From: Lachnospiraceae bacterium NSJ-143
Lineage (GTDB): Bacteria > Bacillota > Clostridia > Lachnospirales > Anaerotignaceae
Length of the DNA stretch: 64,000 nt
Direction of reading: 5' to 3'
Assembly (NCBI GenBank): GCA_022867625.1
Contig: JALIFM010000001.1
Location: 186,001-250,000 of the forward strand
Within the stretch, counting starts at the first letter, position 1. Every line of letters starts with the position of its first letter. The position numbers were made by a program, and so were the translations under genes. Below, piece by piece: positions 19,871 through 28,020 of this stretch. The notes beneath the pieces are model-generated. The model saw only the letters and a program-made list of their open reading frames with translations, did no database searches and was not told where the DNA came from.

Positions 19871-20055
19871 ATGTCAATACCCCTGCCGGCCGTGCCTGCG
19901 TCTATTTTCATCAGTTTGGAATCGGCGGCTTCCTTGTCACTGAGCGCTGAAATATATGTACTGGCTATTTCTTTTTCTGCCTCTGTAAGTTTTTCAAATA
20001 ATTTTGCTATTTTCTTTGCGTCTTTTATATCTTTTATAGTTAGTTCTTTTGGCAT
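19867..20055 (-). CDS. small acidic/basic helical protein of unknown function
   Basis: 62 residues, mostly charged helix (KDAKKIAKLFEKLTEAEKEIA), then a polar tail. No domain is recognised. AAGGAG lies 8 nt before the ATG. It is the first gene of a two-gene unit with the RHH protein, transcribed away from the XRE regulator from a consensus promoter whose -35 lies inside the shared palindrome. It could be an antirepressor or a partner of the RHH protein. Confidence 0.65.
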   Translation of the reverse strand: MPKELTIKDIKDAKKIAKLFEKLTEAEKEIASTYISALSDKEAADSKLMKIDAGTAGRGIDI

Positions 20056-20085
20056 AAAATCAACTCCTTAGATGACTATATCAAT

Positions 20086-20114
20086 ATTATAAATGATTTT
20101 GTCTCCAATGTCAA
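20086..20114 (-). promoter_or_regulatory. consensus promoter of the small RHH unit
   Basis: On the minus strand TTGACA (20114-20109), 17-nt spacer, TATAAT (20091-20086). The -35 box is formed by one end of the palindrome at 20110-20127. Confidence 0.75.
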
Positions 20115-20127
20115 CAACTTTGTTGAC
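20110..20127. promoter_or_regulatory. 18-bp palindromic operator between divergent promoters
   Basis: GTCAACAACTTTGTTGAC: perfect 8-bp arms with a 2-bp centre. Its two ends supply the -35 boxes of both divergent promoters, so one bound dimer would block both. XRE repressors commonly bind such sites; the binding protein here could be the XRE or the RHH product. Confidence 0.7.
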
Positions 20128-20151
20128 TATGTCACTTATATTTGATATTAT
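20123..20151 (+). promoter_or_regulatory. promoter of the XRE regulator
   Basis: TTGACT at 20123-20128, 17-nt spacer, TATTAT at 20146-20151, followed by AAGGAGG before the ATG at 20178. The -35 overlaps the palindrome, which suggests autoregulation. Confidence 0.65.
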
Positions 20152-20177
20152 ACTTAATTACAAGGAGGTTTTAATTT

Positions 20178-20525
20178 ATGAAAGAACGAATAAGGCTTAT
20201 AAGGAAAGAAAGGGAGCTTTCACAGGAAGAATTTGCTAAAAAAATTGGTTTGACTAAAACCTCAATAAGCAAAATTGAAACAGGAGTAAACACTCCTTCG
20301 GAGCAGACAATCATGTCAATTTGCCGTGAGTTTAACATAAACGAGGAATGGCTGAGAAACGGCACCGGCAGTATGGTTCCTGTAAAAGATGTTGATTTTG
20401 AAGCGGTCTGCCGGAGCATAGGCGTCTCCGACCCGAAGGCAAAGCGGGCTATTATGGAATACTGGAAGCTCACCGAGCAGGACAGGGAGCTGTGGTGGAA
20501 ATTTTCCGAAAGAGTCTTTAAATGA
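20178..20525 (+). CDS. XRE-family transcriptional regulator (phage-repressor-like)
   Basis: 115 residues. An N-terminal helix-turn-helix (about 2-60: ELSQEEFAKKIGLTKTSISKIETG) is followed by the segment INEEWLRNGTGSM, common in prophage and integrative-element repressors. The short C-terminal region (about 75-115) is Trp-rich (WWKFSERVF) and may mediate dimerisation. It faces the small RHH unit across the palindrome at 20110. There are no other phage genes around, so this may be a remnant of an element or a domesticated switch. Bases 20526-20814 after it are AT-rich without genes. Confidence 0.85.
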   Translation: MKERIRLIRKERELSQEEFAKKIGLTKTSISKIETGVNTPSEQTIMSICREFNINEEWLRNGTGSMVPVKDVDFEAVCRSIGVSDPKAKRAIMEYWKLTEQDRELWWKFSERVFK

Positions 20526-20814
20526 TTTTATACTTATGCCATGGAAAAAGGCAAGCATCAGAAGATTAATTTTTTGGTTTGAAAATAATTATATTAATGT
20601 TATATAATTTAGTCTAATAAAAAAACTTAAAAATAAAAAGAAATTTTCGTTTATTTTAATTATCAGTATAGAATTTATTCTATAATTGATTCTGTATTTC
20701 AGTCTGTTGTGTTATATGCTATACTTATAAAAATTATCCGCGGGCCATGTTCCGGGCGGCACAGTAAAGGAATATTATATCCGCGCCAATACACAGAGAG
20801 AAGGATGATGAAAA

Positions 20815-21609
20815 ATGAGGATAGTGGTTAAGGTGGGTACATCAACGCTTACCCATGCTACCGGAAACCTGAACATACACAGGGTTGAACAGCTCTGCAA
20901 GGTTATGAGCGACATTAAAAACGCCGGACACGATATGATTCTTGTGACAAGCGGGGCAACCGGCATGGGAGTGGGAAAGATAGGCCTTTCAAAAAAGCCG
21001 CAGGACCTGCCTACTAAACAGGCCATGGCGGCTATAGGCCAGTGCGAGCTTATGTATACCTATGACAAGCTGTTTTCGGAATACAACCACTGTGTGGCGC
21101 AGGTGCTTGTGACAAAAGCCGACATTGACGACGAAAAGCACAGGCAAAACTTCCACAATACACTCACAAGGCTTCTGGAGCTTAAGACAATACCTATAAT
21201 AAACGAGAATGACTCGGTAGCCACAGAGGAATTTTTCATAGGCGAAAACGATACTCTGGCGGTTATGGTGTCCATAAACATAAATGCCGACATGGTTATA
21301 CTTTTAACCGATATAGACGGCCTTTATACGGCTGACCCGAGAAAGGACGAAACTGCAAGCCTTATACCTGTGGTGGAGGAGATTACGCCTGAGATAATGG
21401 ACCTTGCGGGGGGCACCGGCTCAAGCTTCGGTACAGGCGGAATGGCAACCAAGCTTAAGGCGGCGAAAATGGCTATGGAGTACGGCTGCAATATGGTAAT
21501 AGCAAACGGTTCACACCCGGAGCTGCTCTACGATATAGTTGAGGGAAAGGCTGTAGGCACAAGGTTTATACCTAAAACGTCAGGAGGGGCAGAATATGAC
21601 AACGCTTGA
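20815..21609 (+). CDS. proB: glutamate 5-kinase
   Basis: 264 residues; phosphorylates glutamate to glutamyl-5-phosphate, the first step of proline synthesis. It has the amino acid kinase fold: [11 protein letters not shown] at the N-terminus, [10 protein letters not shown] (about 41-50), [11 protein letters not shown] and the C-terminal [12 protein letters not shown]. It lacks the PUA domain of the roughly 367-residue E. coli enzyme, as do many short ProB proteins. First gene of proBAC; its 3' end overlaps proA by 14 bp. A weak -10 (TATACT near 20720) is the only promoter-like element seen in the AT-rich upstream region, and no T-box was noticed. Confidence 0.93.
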   Translation: MRIVVKVGTSTLTHATGNLNIHRVEQLCKVMSDIKNAGHDMILVTSGATGMGVGKIGLSKKPQDLPTKQAMAAIGQCELMYTYDKLFSEYNHCVAQVLVTKADIDDEKHRQNFHNTLTRLLELKTIPIINENDSVATEEFFIGENDTLAVMVSININADMVILLTDIDGLYTADPRKDETASLIPVVEEITPEIMDLAGGTGSSFGTGGMATKLKAAKMAMEYGCNMVIANGSHPELLYDIVEGKAVGTRFIPKTSGGAEYDNA

Positions 21610-22852
21610 TATACTTAAAACCGCAAAAGAAACAGCGCCGTTTCTTTTGACAGTGTCTGCGGAGGACAAAAACAGGGCGCTAAGCCTTATGGCGGATTCG
21701 CTTGTGGAAAACACAGAGAAAATAATTGAGGCCAACAGCAGAGATATGGAAAACGCCAGAGGAAAGATATCCGATGTAATGCTTGACCGCCTTATGCTCA
21801 ATGCCCAGAGGATTAACGACATGGCAAAGGGAATGAGAGATGTGGCGTCGCTTGCGGACCCTGTAGGCCGCAGGATAAAAAGCCTTCAGCGGCCCGACGG
21901 GCTTCTGATAGAGAAGGTGTCTGTGCCCATGGGCGTAATAGCCATTATTTACGAGAGCAGGCCAAATGTCACATCGGACGCGGCGGCGCTGTGCGTAAAA
22001 AGCGGCAACGCCTGCATACTGCGTGTTGGCAAGGAGGCATTCCTTTCTGCAAACGCCATAACAGAAGCTTTAAAATCCGGACTTGAAAAAGCCGGATTCC
22101 CACAGGGGCTTGTACAGCTTATACAGGATACCAGCCACAGCAGTGCAAACGAGCTTATGACAGCGGACGGGTATGTGGACCTGCTTATACCGCGTGGCGG
22201 GGCGAACCTTATAAGGGCCTGTGTTGAAAACGCCACGGTAAACTGCATACAGACAGGTACGGGGATATGCCATGTTTATGTGGATAAGGACGCCGACATG
22301 GACAAGGCGCTTGATATAATAGAAAACGCAAAGACCAGCAGGCCTTCAGTATGCAATGCCGAGGAGGTATGTGTTGTGCATTCCGATGCGGCGGAAAAGT
22401 TTTTGCCTGCCCTTAAGGAGCGCCTTGTGGACAGAAGAAAGGCGCAGGGTCTTACTCCGGTTGAGCTGAGGCTTGACCAGAAGGCTTCGTGCATAATAGA
22501 CGGGTCAAAGGCCGGAGTAAACGACTTCGACACAGAGTTTCTGGATTATATACTGGCTGTAAAGGTGGCAGGCTCACTTGATGAGGCCATAAGCCATATA
22601 TGCAGCCACTCTACAGGCCATTCCGACGCCATTGTAACTGAAAACAGGGCAGCGGCGGATAAATTCACAATGCTTGTGGACAGCGCCGCTGTATATGTAA
22701 ACGCCTCCACAAGATTTACAGACGGCGGAGAGTTCGGTCTTGGCTGTGAGATGGGAATATCCACACAGAAGCTGCACGCAAGGGGGCCGATGGGCCTTGA
22801 GGAGCTGAACACCTACAAATATATAATAACCGGAAACGGGAATATCCGATAA
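21596..22852 (+). CDS. proA: gamma-glutamyl phosphate reductase
   Basis: 418 residues, the usual length. NADPH-dependent conversion of glutamyl-5-phosphate to glutamate semialdehyde, in the aldehyde dehydrogenase superfamily. Visible: [20 protein letters not shown] (about 105-125), the catalytic cysteine in [10 protein letters not shown] (Cys253), and the C-terminal ERGPMG-like segment ([10 protein letters not shown]). Coupled to proB by a 14-bp overlap, which would help channel the unstable phosphate. proC follows after 13 bp. Confidence 0.95.
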   Translation: MTTLDILKTAKETAPFLLTVSAEDKNRALSLMADSLVENTEKIIEANSRDMENARGKISDVMLDRLMLNAQRINDMAKGMRDVASLADPVGRRIKSLQRPDGLLIEKVSVPMGVIAIIYESRPNVTSDAAALCVKSGNACILRVGKEAFLSANAITEALKSGLEKAGFPQGLVQLIQDTSHSSANELMTADGYVDLLIPRGGANLIRACVENATVNCIQTGTGICHVYVDKDADMDKALDIIENAKTSRPSVCNAEEVCVVHSDAAEKFLPALKERLVDRRKAQGLTPVELRLDQKASCIIDGSKAGVNDFDTEFLDYILAVKVAGSLDEAISHICSHSTGHSDAIVTENRAAADKFTMLVDSAAVYVNASTRFTDGGEFGLGCEMGISTQKLHARGPMGLEELNTYKYIITGNGNIR

Positions 22853-22865
22853 AGAGGGGAATAAA

Positions 22866-23669
22866 ATGAAATACACTCTTGGTTTTATAGGCACCGGCAA
22901 CATGGGCGGGGCTGTGCTGAGGGCGGCGCTCAAGGCTGTTGAGCCGCAGAAGGCGGTTATATCAAACCGCACGGCAGAAAAGAGCGGAGCACTGGCTTCG
23001 GAGCTTGGCTGTGCGGCAGGCACAAACAGCGAGGCCGCCGGAAGCAGGTTTGTATTCCTCGGTGTAAAGCCTCAGATGATGGGCAGTATGCTTGAGGGCA
23101 TAAAAGATGTGCTTTCACAGAGGAAGGAGCATTTTGTGCTTGTCACAATGGCTGCGGGCCTTACCATGGAAAGGATACAGGAAATGGCAGGAGGAAAATA
23201 CCCGGTTATAAGGATAATGCCCAACACACCGGTTTCTGTCGGCATGGGAATGACTCTCTGCTGTGCCTCTGCCGGGGTTACCGATAAAGACATAGCCGAG
23301 TTTAAGGATATAATGAGGTATTCTGGCAGGATTGACTTTATAGAAGAAAAGCTTATAGACGCAGCAAGCGCGCTTTCCGGCTGCGGGCCGGCGTTTGTTT
23401 ATATGTTTATAGAGGCGCTTTCAGACGGTGCTGTGGAGTGCGGGCTTTCAAGGGCAAAGGCCATGGAGTACACATGCCAGACTCTTATAGGCTCTGCGTC
23501 TCTGGCGCTTGAAAGCGGCATGCACCCGGGTGCTCTTAAGGACGCCGTATGCTCGCCGGGAGGAAGCACAATAGCCGGGGTTCACGCCCTTGAGAAGAAC
23601 GGATTCAGAAACGCCGCCATGGACTGTGTTAAGGCGGCTTATGAAAAAACAAAAGAGCTTGGAAAATGA
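22866..23669 (+). CDS. proC: pyrroline-5-carboxylate reductase
   Basis: 267 residues; reduces 1-pyrroline-5-carboxylate to L-proline with NAD(P)H. Rossmann motif GFIGTGNMGGAV at residues 5-16. The family C-terminal signature is clear: SALSGCGPAFVYMFIEAL and PGGSTIAGVHALEKNGFR. Third gene of the proline operon, 13 bp after proA, with an intrinsic terminator immediately downstream. The three genes cover the full route from glutamate to proline. Confidence 0.95.
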   Translation: MKYTLGFIGTGNMGGAVLRAALKAVEPQKAVISNRTAEKSGALASELGCAAGTNSEAAGSRFVFLGVKPQMMGSMLEGIKDVLSQRKEHFVLVTMAAGLTMERIQEMAGGKYPVIRIMPNTPVSVGMGMTLCCASAGVTDKDIAEFKDIMRYSGRIDFIEEKLIDAASALSGCGPAFVYMFIEALSDGAVECGLSRAKAMEYTCQTLIGSASLALESGMHPGALKDAVCSPGGSTIAGVHALEKNGFRNAAMDCVKAAYEKTKELGK

Positions 23670-23670
23670 A

Positions 23671-23699
23671 AAACACGCCGGTTTTGCCGGCGCGTTTTT
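23671..23699 (+). terminator. terminator of proBAC
   Basis: Hairpin CGCCGG/CCGGCG with flanking A/T pairs and T5, directly after the proC stop. Confidence 0.75.
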
Positions 23700-23858
23700 G
23701 TTTTACTGGAAAATATGTCCTGTTTGTTAATTTTTGTTTAAAAGGTTTTTACAAATTCCGCAATATGTTGACATAAGACGAAGGTTTATTGTAATCTGTA
23801 TTGTAAAGGATAAATTAATGCAGGCTGTTAAAGATAAATATTATTTGGAGGAGTATAT

Positions 23859-24887
23859 ATGAAAAAATTTCTGCTGAGGACACTTGCGGCGGCTATGGCC
23901 GTATCGGTTCTTACTGTCAGTGGGCCTTCTTTGGGAGTGGCTCTGGCTGCTCAGGAAAAGACTGCGATTGACAAAAGCATTGAGAGCTTTTATTCAAAGT
24001 GGTACAACACCAGCTACGAGGACGGAAGCAACGCCTTTGCCGAGTTTATGTTTAAGGAGACATTTGGCCACCAGTTCAGCGAAAACACTGAAAAGAGCAC
24101 TTACCCTATATCGGGAGTAAACAAGCTGTACCTCAAAGCCAAAAGAGGTGATATGCTTGAGTTTAAAAAAGGCGGGGATACCTACAGGGTTATATACGAC
24201 TCCGGGGATAAGGACAGTATAACAGTATATGAGGCCTACAGCTCGCCGGCGGGCTATATAGTCTTGCAGAGTGACTACGCCATAACGGCAAATGACAAAA
24301 AGCAGGTTACGTATTTTATGGATAACCGGTTTGACGGAGGGTCATATACAATTTACCACAGCATGAGCTATGACACTCTGGGGCATATCCATAAATTCAA
24401 CAACGATGGCTACTGCCAGTGCGGCTCCTACCGTGGAAGCATGGTTATACCGGCAGACGAGCAGATGTATGTAGTAAAGACAGCTTCTGCTTATGAGCTG
24501 CCATACGCCGGCTCAAAGACACTTACAAGGCTTAAATCATCTCAGGGTACTGAATCTGTCACGGCAGCTGTTGTAAACGGTGACGGCGAGGTATGGTACA
24601 AAACTCAGTACGGCTGGATAAAGGGAAGCAATCTTTCGCTGGAAATGTCAGACTCCATTACAAAGCCGAAAATTCCTGACAGCGTGCAGGGCATAGTAAC
24701 CGGCATAGGCAGTCTTCCGGTAAGGGCAGACAGCAACAGCAGCTATGTTGCTATAGGTTATTTTGACGAGGGAAGTGTTATAACCGTAACCCAAAAACTG
24801 AATTCATGGTATAAGGTGGACTATAACGGCCAGACAGGTTATGTTGAGAGCAGGTTTGTGGAACTGCTTGAAAAGCCTGAGCAGTAA
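23859..24887 (+). CDS. secreted protein with two bacterial SH3 domains
   Basis: 342 residues. A signal peptide (about 1-31, ending GVALAA) precedes an N-terminal domain (about 35-200) with Cys/His pairs (HIHKFNNDGYCQCG, about 175) and a family that I do not recognise. It has the look of a papain-like or CHAP-like fold but no confident catalytic triad. Two SH3b-type segments follow: about 205-260 (ending GEVWYKTQYGWIKGS) and about 280-337 (ending NSWYKVDYNGQTGYVESRFV). SH3b domains usually bind cell-wall peptidoglycan. Single gene with GGAGG before the ATG and its own terminator. Confidence 0.75.
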   Translation: MKKFLLRTLAAAMAVSVLTVSGPSLGVALAAQEKTAIDKSIESFYSKWYNTSYEDGSNAFAEFMFKETFGHQFSENTEKSTYPISGVNKLYLKAKRGDMLEFKKGGDTYRVIYDSGDKDSITVYEAYSSPAGYIVLQSDYAITANDKKQVTYFMDNRFDGGSYTIYHSMSYDTLGHIHKFNNDGYCQCGSYRGSMVIPADEQMYVVKTASAYELPYAGSKTLTRLKSSQGTESVTAAVVNGDGEVWYKTQYGWIKGSNLSLEMSDSITKPKIPDSVQGIVTGIGSLPVRADSNSSYVAIGYFDEGSVITVTQKLNSWYKVDYNGQTGYVESRFVELLEKPEQ

Positions 24888-24903
24888 CTGTATATAAGAT
24901 GAT

Positions 24904-24933
24904 AAAAACCGGAAAAAATATTCCGGTTTTTTT
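24904..24933 (+). terminator. intrinsic terminator
   Basis: AAAACCGGAA/TTCCGGTTTT stem followed by T's, after the SH3 protein gene. Confidence 0.8.
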
Positions 24934-25329
24934 ATTTTCCAATTTTTATTGACGTTTTACGCTCTATGGGGTAATATTGATGAAAACACGCATATAACAT
25001 ATTATTGGAGAGTAATAAAAATATAAATAATGTATACAATATCCGCTATATGGAACGAAATATGGGTAAATTGTACAAATTACACTAAAAATTATATTTT
25101 TTTTAATAAAATATCTAATAATAGGCATATGAAAAAATTGTGTGATTAGATTATAATATTATTAGAATAATTATGTGTGCAAATGGCGGTGTCAAAAACA
25201 CAAACCGGCGGTTTGTGTTAATCTGTTTGCCAGCTGTAAACATTTATAAGACTGTCTGGTTTTATTAACAGTTTTGGGCCGCATTCAAATAATGGTGTCA
25301 GACCAGCAGACCAGAATGGAGGACTGCGT
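24934..25329 (+). promoter_or_regulatory. leader region of the Mrp-type operon with a strong hairpin
   Basis: A 396-base gene-free stretch. Its first 200 bases are very AT-rich, with possible promoter elements (TATAAT at about 25151) but no clear -35. At 25197-25219 a perfect 10-bp arm pair AACACAAACC/GGTTTGTGTT closes a 3-nt loop; no T run follows, so it is not a terminator. CAGACCAG is repeated in tandem just upstream of the GGAGGA RBS. This may be an operator or an RNA element for the operon; no riboswitch class is recognised. Confidence 0.4.
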
Positions 25330-25797
25330 ATGATTTTTGTTTTATATATACTATGGTTCATATTCAGCAACGCCGTTACAGCCGAAACCGCTGTTTCCGG
25401 CGCTGTTGTGTGCAGTTTTTTGTATTTCTTTTTATGCCGTTTTCTGGGCTACAGTCTTAAAAAGGATATAATGGCGCTTAAAAAAATTCCTTCCTTTATA
25501 GTGTTTTTGTTAATTCTGTTCTTTCATATTGTTATGTCAAACATCGGGGTTATCCGTGTTATACTTTCGGTTAAGAAAAAGCCGGATTCGGAAATTATAA
25601 CTTTTAATCCCGGCCTTAAAAAATTCAGTTCAAAATGTATATTCGCAAACTCAATAACTATAACACCGGGCACATTTACTGTAGGCCTTAAAAACGGGGT
25701 ATACTCGGTTCATGCACTCACTCCTGAGTTTTCAGAGGGGCTTGAGGACTCGACGATTTTAAAACGTCTTAAAAATATGGAGGAAAAAGACAGATGA
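25330..25797 (+). CDS. Mrp/Mbh antiporter subunit E (MrpE-like)
   Basis: 155 residues. Two or three hydrophobic helices in the first 80 residues are followed by a soluble stretch with FANSITITPGTFTVGL, the conserved MrpE/MnhE segment. Small membrane subunit of the multi-subunit Na+/H+ antiporter. First gene of a ten-gene operon; it overlaps the next gene by 4 bp. Operon order (E, F, G, DUF4040, E/B fusion, C, then antiporter-like subunits) matches the membrane arm of archaeal Mbh/Mbx complexes more than the classic Bacillus mrpABCDEFG. Confidence 0.88.
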   Translation: MIFVLYILWFIFSNAVTAETAVSGAVVCSFLYFFLCRFLGYSLKKDIMALKKIPSFIVFLLILFFHIVMSNIGVIRVILSVKKKPDSEIITFNPGLKKFSSKCIFANSITITPGTFTVGLKNGVYSVHALTPEFSEGLEDSTILKRLKNMEEKDR

Positions 25798-26126
25798 CAG
25801 CCTTTACTGATATTTTAAGGCCAGTGTTTATTATATATTTTGTAGTTACAGCCTTCCTTCTGATATTCTGCCTTATAAGGGCAATTAAGGGGCCAAACTT
25901 TACAGACAGAATGGTGGCTGTAAATGTAATAGGAACAATATCAACAGCCGCCATATGTGTCATATCAATATATATCAAAGAGGGGTTTTTTGCCGACATA
26001 TCGCTTGTGTACGCTTTGCTGAATTTTCTTTCGGTTGTGATACTCAGCCGTGTTGTGACACTGAACCACGCCAGTGAGAAAAGAGAGAAAACAGATAAGA
26101 GCACCCCTGAGGAGGTAAAAAAATGA
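25794..26126 (+). CDS. Mrp antiporter subunit F (MrpF-like)
   Basis: 110 residues; three hydrophobic helices (about 12-30, 42-62, 65-85) with the family segment IRAIKGPNFTDRMVAVN between the first two. Small membrane subunit. ATGA overlap with the upstream MrpE-like gene and a 4-bp overlap with the next, so strict translational coupling. Confidence 0.88.
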   Translation: MTAFTDILRPVFIIYFVVTAFLLIFCLIRAIKGPNFTDRMVAVNVIGTISTAAICVISIYIKEGFFADISLVYALLNFLSVVILSRVVTLNHASEKREKTDKSTPEEVKK

Positions 26127-26440
26127 CTGTGAGAGTGATTATATCGGCTCTGCTCCTTTTATCCGGTCTATTTGTGTTTTCCGTATGCGTTTTAGGCCTT
26201 TTCAGGTTTAACAATGTCCTTGACAGAATGCACGCAGCGTCATTGGGAGACACAATGGGGATTATGCTCACTATAGCGGGCCTGATTGTACTGAGCGATA
26301 GTTTTATGGAGGGAGCCAAACTTTCGCTGACAGTTATTTTCATTTGGCTTACAAGCCCTGTTGCCACACACCTTATAGCAAAAATTGAGCTGCTTACTTC
26401 GGAGCGGGAAAAACAAAAGGACAGGAGTGGTGCCAAATGA
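26123..26440 (+). CDS. Mrp antiporter subunit G (MrpG-like)
   Basis: 105 residues; three transmembrane helices. Typical PhaG/MnhG segment LGLFRFNNVLDRMHAASLGDT, then ITSPVATHLIAK-like WLTSPVATHLIAK. 4-bp overlaps on both sides keep it in the operon's coupled E-F-G-D block. Confidence 0.9.
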   Translation: MTVRVIISALLLLSGLFVFSVCVLGLFRFNNVLDRMHAASLGDTMGIMLTIAGLIVLSDSFMEGAKLSLTVIFIWLTSPVATHLIAKIELLTSEREKQKDRSGAK

Positions 26441-26688
26441 AAATACTTGAAAGTGTCCTTCTGATTTTTCTTATTGTCTGCGCCATAGGGGCGACCGTAT
26501 CAAAGCATCTGCTTGTGACCATAATAATATTTATGGCCTACAGCACTATAATGGCCATTGTATGGGTTTTGCTTGAAGCACCTGACCTTGCTATAACCGA
26601 GGCCGCCGTAGGCGCCGGCGTTACAAGCATTCTGTTTTTTATCACTTTAAAGAAAGTCCGCTCAATAAGAGAGACGAGGGGAAAATAA
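26437..26688 (+). CDS. DUF4040 / MbhD-like antiporter subunit
   Basis: 83 residues, three hydrophobic helices, with EAPDLAITEAAVGAGVTSILFFITLKK. This segment corresponds to the end of the MrpA C-terminal region in classic Mrp operons and to the free-standing MbhD subunit in membrane-bound hydrogenase operons. Here it is a separate gene, as in the Mbh arrangement. Confidence 0.85.
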   Translation: MKILESVLLIFLIVCAIGATVSKHLLVTIIIFMAYSTIMAIVWVLLEAPDLAITEAAVGAGVTSILFFITLKKVRSIRETRGK

Positions 26689-26689
26689 T

Positions 26690-27619
26690 ATGGATAACAA
26701 CAGCCATGATAATATGGGCAAATGGGAAAAATTTTTCCGATGGGTCAACGGAGAGGATTCTATTGACTCAGTATGGGAAAAGGAGCTGCGCAGCAGGGTT
26801 ATAGGGCGAAGAAAGCAGCGGCGCAAGAGCATGGAGGAAAATATTACAAAAATCAATTCATATGGCAGAAAGTTTTATATTCTCCTGTCTGTGTTTGTGA
26901 CTGTGGCTTATATAGGAATACTGCTGTATACGGCCTCGCTGCTTCCGGAGCACGGTGCGCCGCTTAATCCTGCCAACAATGAGGTTTCAAAGCGGTATAT
27001 AGAAAGCGGGGTTGAGGAAACCGGCGCCATAAATATTGTCTCTGCTATGATACTGGACTACAGGGCTTTTGATACGTTTGGAGAGACGGTTGTGCTTTTT
27101 ACATCGGTAACCTGCGTGGCAATACTGCTTAAAAGAGACAAAAACAATATTTGCGCAAGGGAAGACCGGGAGGCGGCCCTTGACGAGGCCGCGCTCAACA
27201 GCGACAAAAGCGCCATACTCAAATTTGTGGCAAGGCTTGTTTTTCCGATTATAACGCTTTACGGCATATATGTAATATTAAACGGTCATCTGTCGCCGGG
27301 CGGCGGGTTTTCTGGAGGAACAATTATAGGGGCTGGGCTTATACTGTACTCGTCGGCTTACGGGGAGCACAGGGCACGTCAGTTTATGAGCGGAAAGCGC
27401 TTTACAGGTATTACCGCGGCGGCGCTTCTTGTATATTTTGTATCCAAGGGATATTCGTTTTTTACAGGCGGAAACCATATAGAAAGCGTTATACCGACAG
27501 GCACGCCGGGAAAGCTTTTAAGCGGCGGGCTTATACTTCCGCTTAATATATGCGTAGGTGTGGTTGTTGCCTGTACAATGTATGGATTTTATTCATACTT
27601 TACAAAAGGGGATATTTAA
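26690..27619 (+). CDS. fused MbhE-like and MnhB-like antiporter subunit
   Basis: 309 residues. After a basic soluble N-terminus (about 1-60) comes an MbhE-like part (about 65-150) with NPANNEVSKRYIESGVEETG and ILDYRAFDTFGE, the segment found at the C-terminal end of MrpA. The second half (about 175-305) is a MnhB domain with NGHLSPGGGFSGG. In classic systems these are MrpA-C and MrpB; in Mbh operons they are separate E and F genes. The fusion in one chain is unusual. The start at 26690 lies 1 nt after the stop of the preceding gene, with GAGGGG as RBS. Confidence 0.85.
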   Translation: MDNNSHDNMGKWEKFFRWVNGEDSIDSVWEKELRSRVIGRRKQRRKSMEENITKINSYGRKFYILLSVFVTVAYIGILLYTASLLPEHGAPLNPANNEVSKRYIESGVEETGAINIVSAMILDYRAFDTFGETVVLFTSVTCVAILLKRDKNNICAREDREAALDEAALNSDKSAILKFVARLVFPIITLYGIYVILNGHLSPGGGFSGGTIIGAGLILYSSAYGEHRARQFMSGKRFTGITAAALLVYFVSKGYSFFTGGNHIESVIPTGTPGKLLSGGLILPLNICVGVVVACTMYGFYSYFTKGDI

Positions 27620-27621
27620 GT

Positions 27622-28020
27622 ATGATAAAACTTCTCACAACAAATCATTTTGAGGCGGCGGCCATAATTCTCTTTGGGATAGGGTTTATGAACATGCTTC
27701 TTCAGGATAACCTGATAAAAAAGTTTATCGGTCTTAACATTATGGATACTGCCATATACCTTTATCTGGTTTCATACGGCTATGTGGCGGGAAGGTCGGC
27801 ACCTATAGCAGATGCGGCAAGGGCCGCAAGCATGGAGGATTTTATAAATCCCATACCCAGCGGTCTGGTGCTTACGGGTATAGTTGTTTCGGTAAGCGTT
27901 ACGGCCTTTTCTCTGGCACTGGTACAAAGGCTGTACAAAAAATACGGCACTCTGAGCTTTGATGAGGTTTTGAGAAAGCTCAGAGACGGGGAGGCCAAGA
28001 CATATGATTCTGACTCATAA
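27622..28020 (+). CDS. Mrp antiporter subunit C (NuoK-like)
   Basis: 132 residues; three transmembrane helices and the NuoK/MnhC pattern with GIGFMNMLLQDNLIKKFIGLNIMDTAIYLYLV and DFINPIPSGLVLTGIVVSVS. I use the ATG at 27622, just after the stop of the previous gene; a frame start upstream at 27550 would overlap the coding region. Its 3' end overlaps the next gene by 17 bp. Confidence 0.9.
   Translation: MIKLLTTNHFEAAAIILFGIGFMNMLLQDNLIKKFIGLNIMDTAIYLYLVSYGYVAGRSAPIADAARAASMEDFINPIPSGLVLTGIVVSVSVTAFSLALVQRLYKKYGTLSFDEVLRKLRDGEAKTYDSDS

Noticed and set aside
19703-20055. Toxin-antitoxin module made of the RHH protein and the 62-residue protein.
   Set aside because: The 62-residue protein has no toxin-like motif and is a soluble charged helix; the divergent XRE switch explains the layout better.
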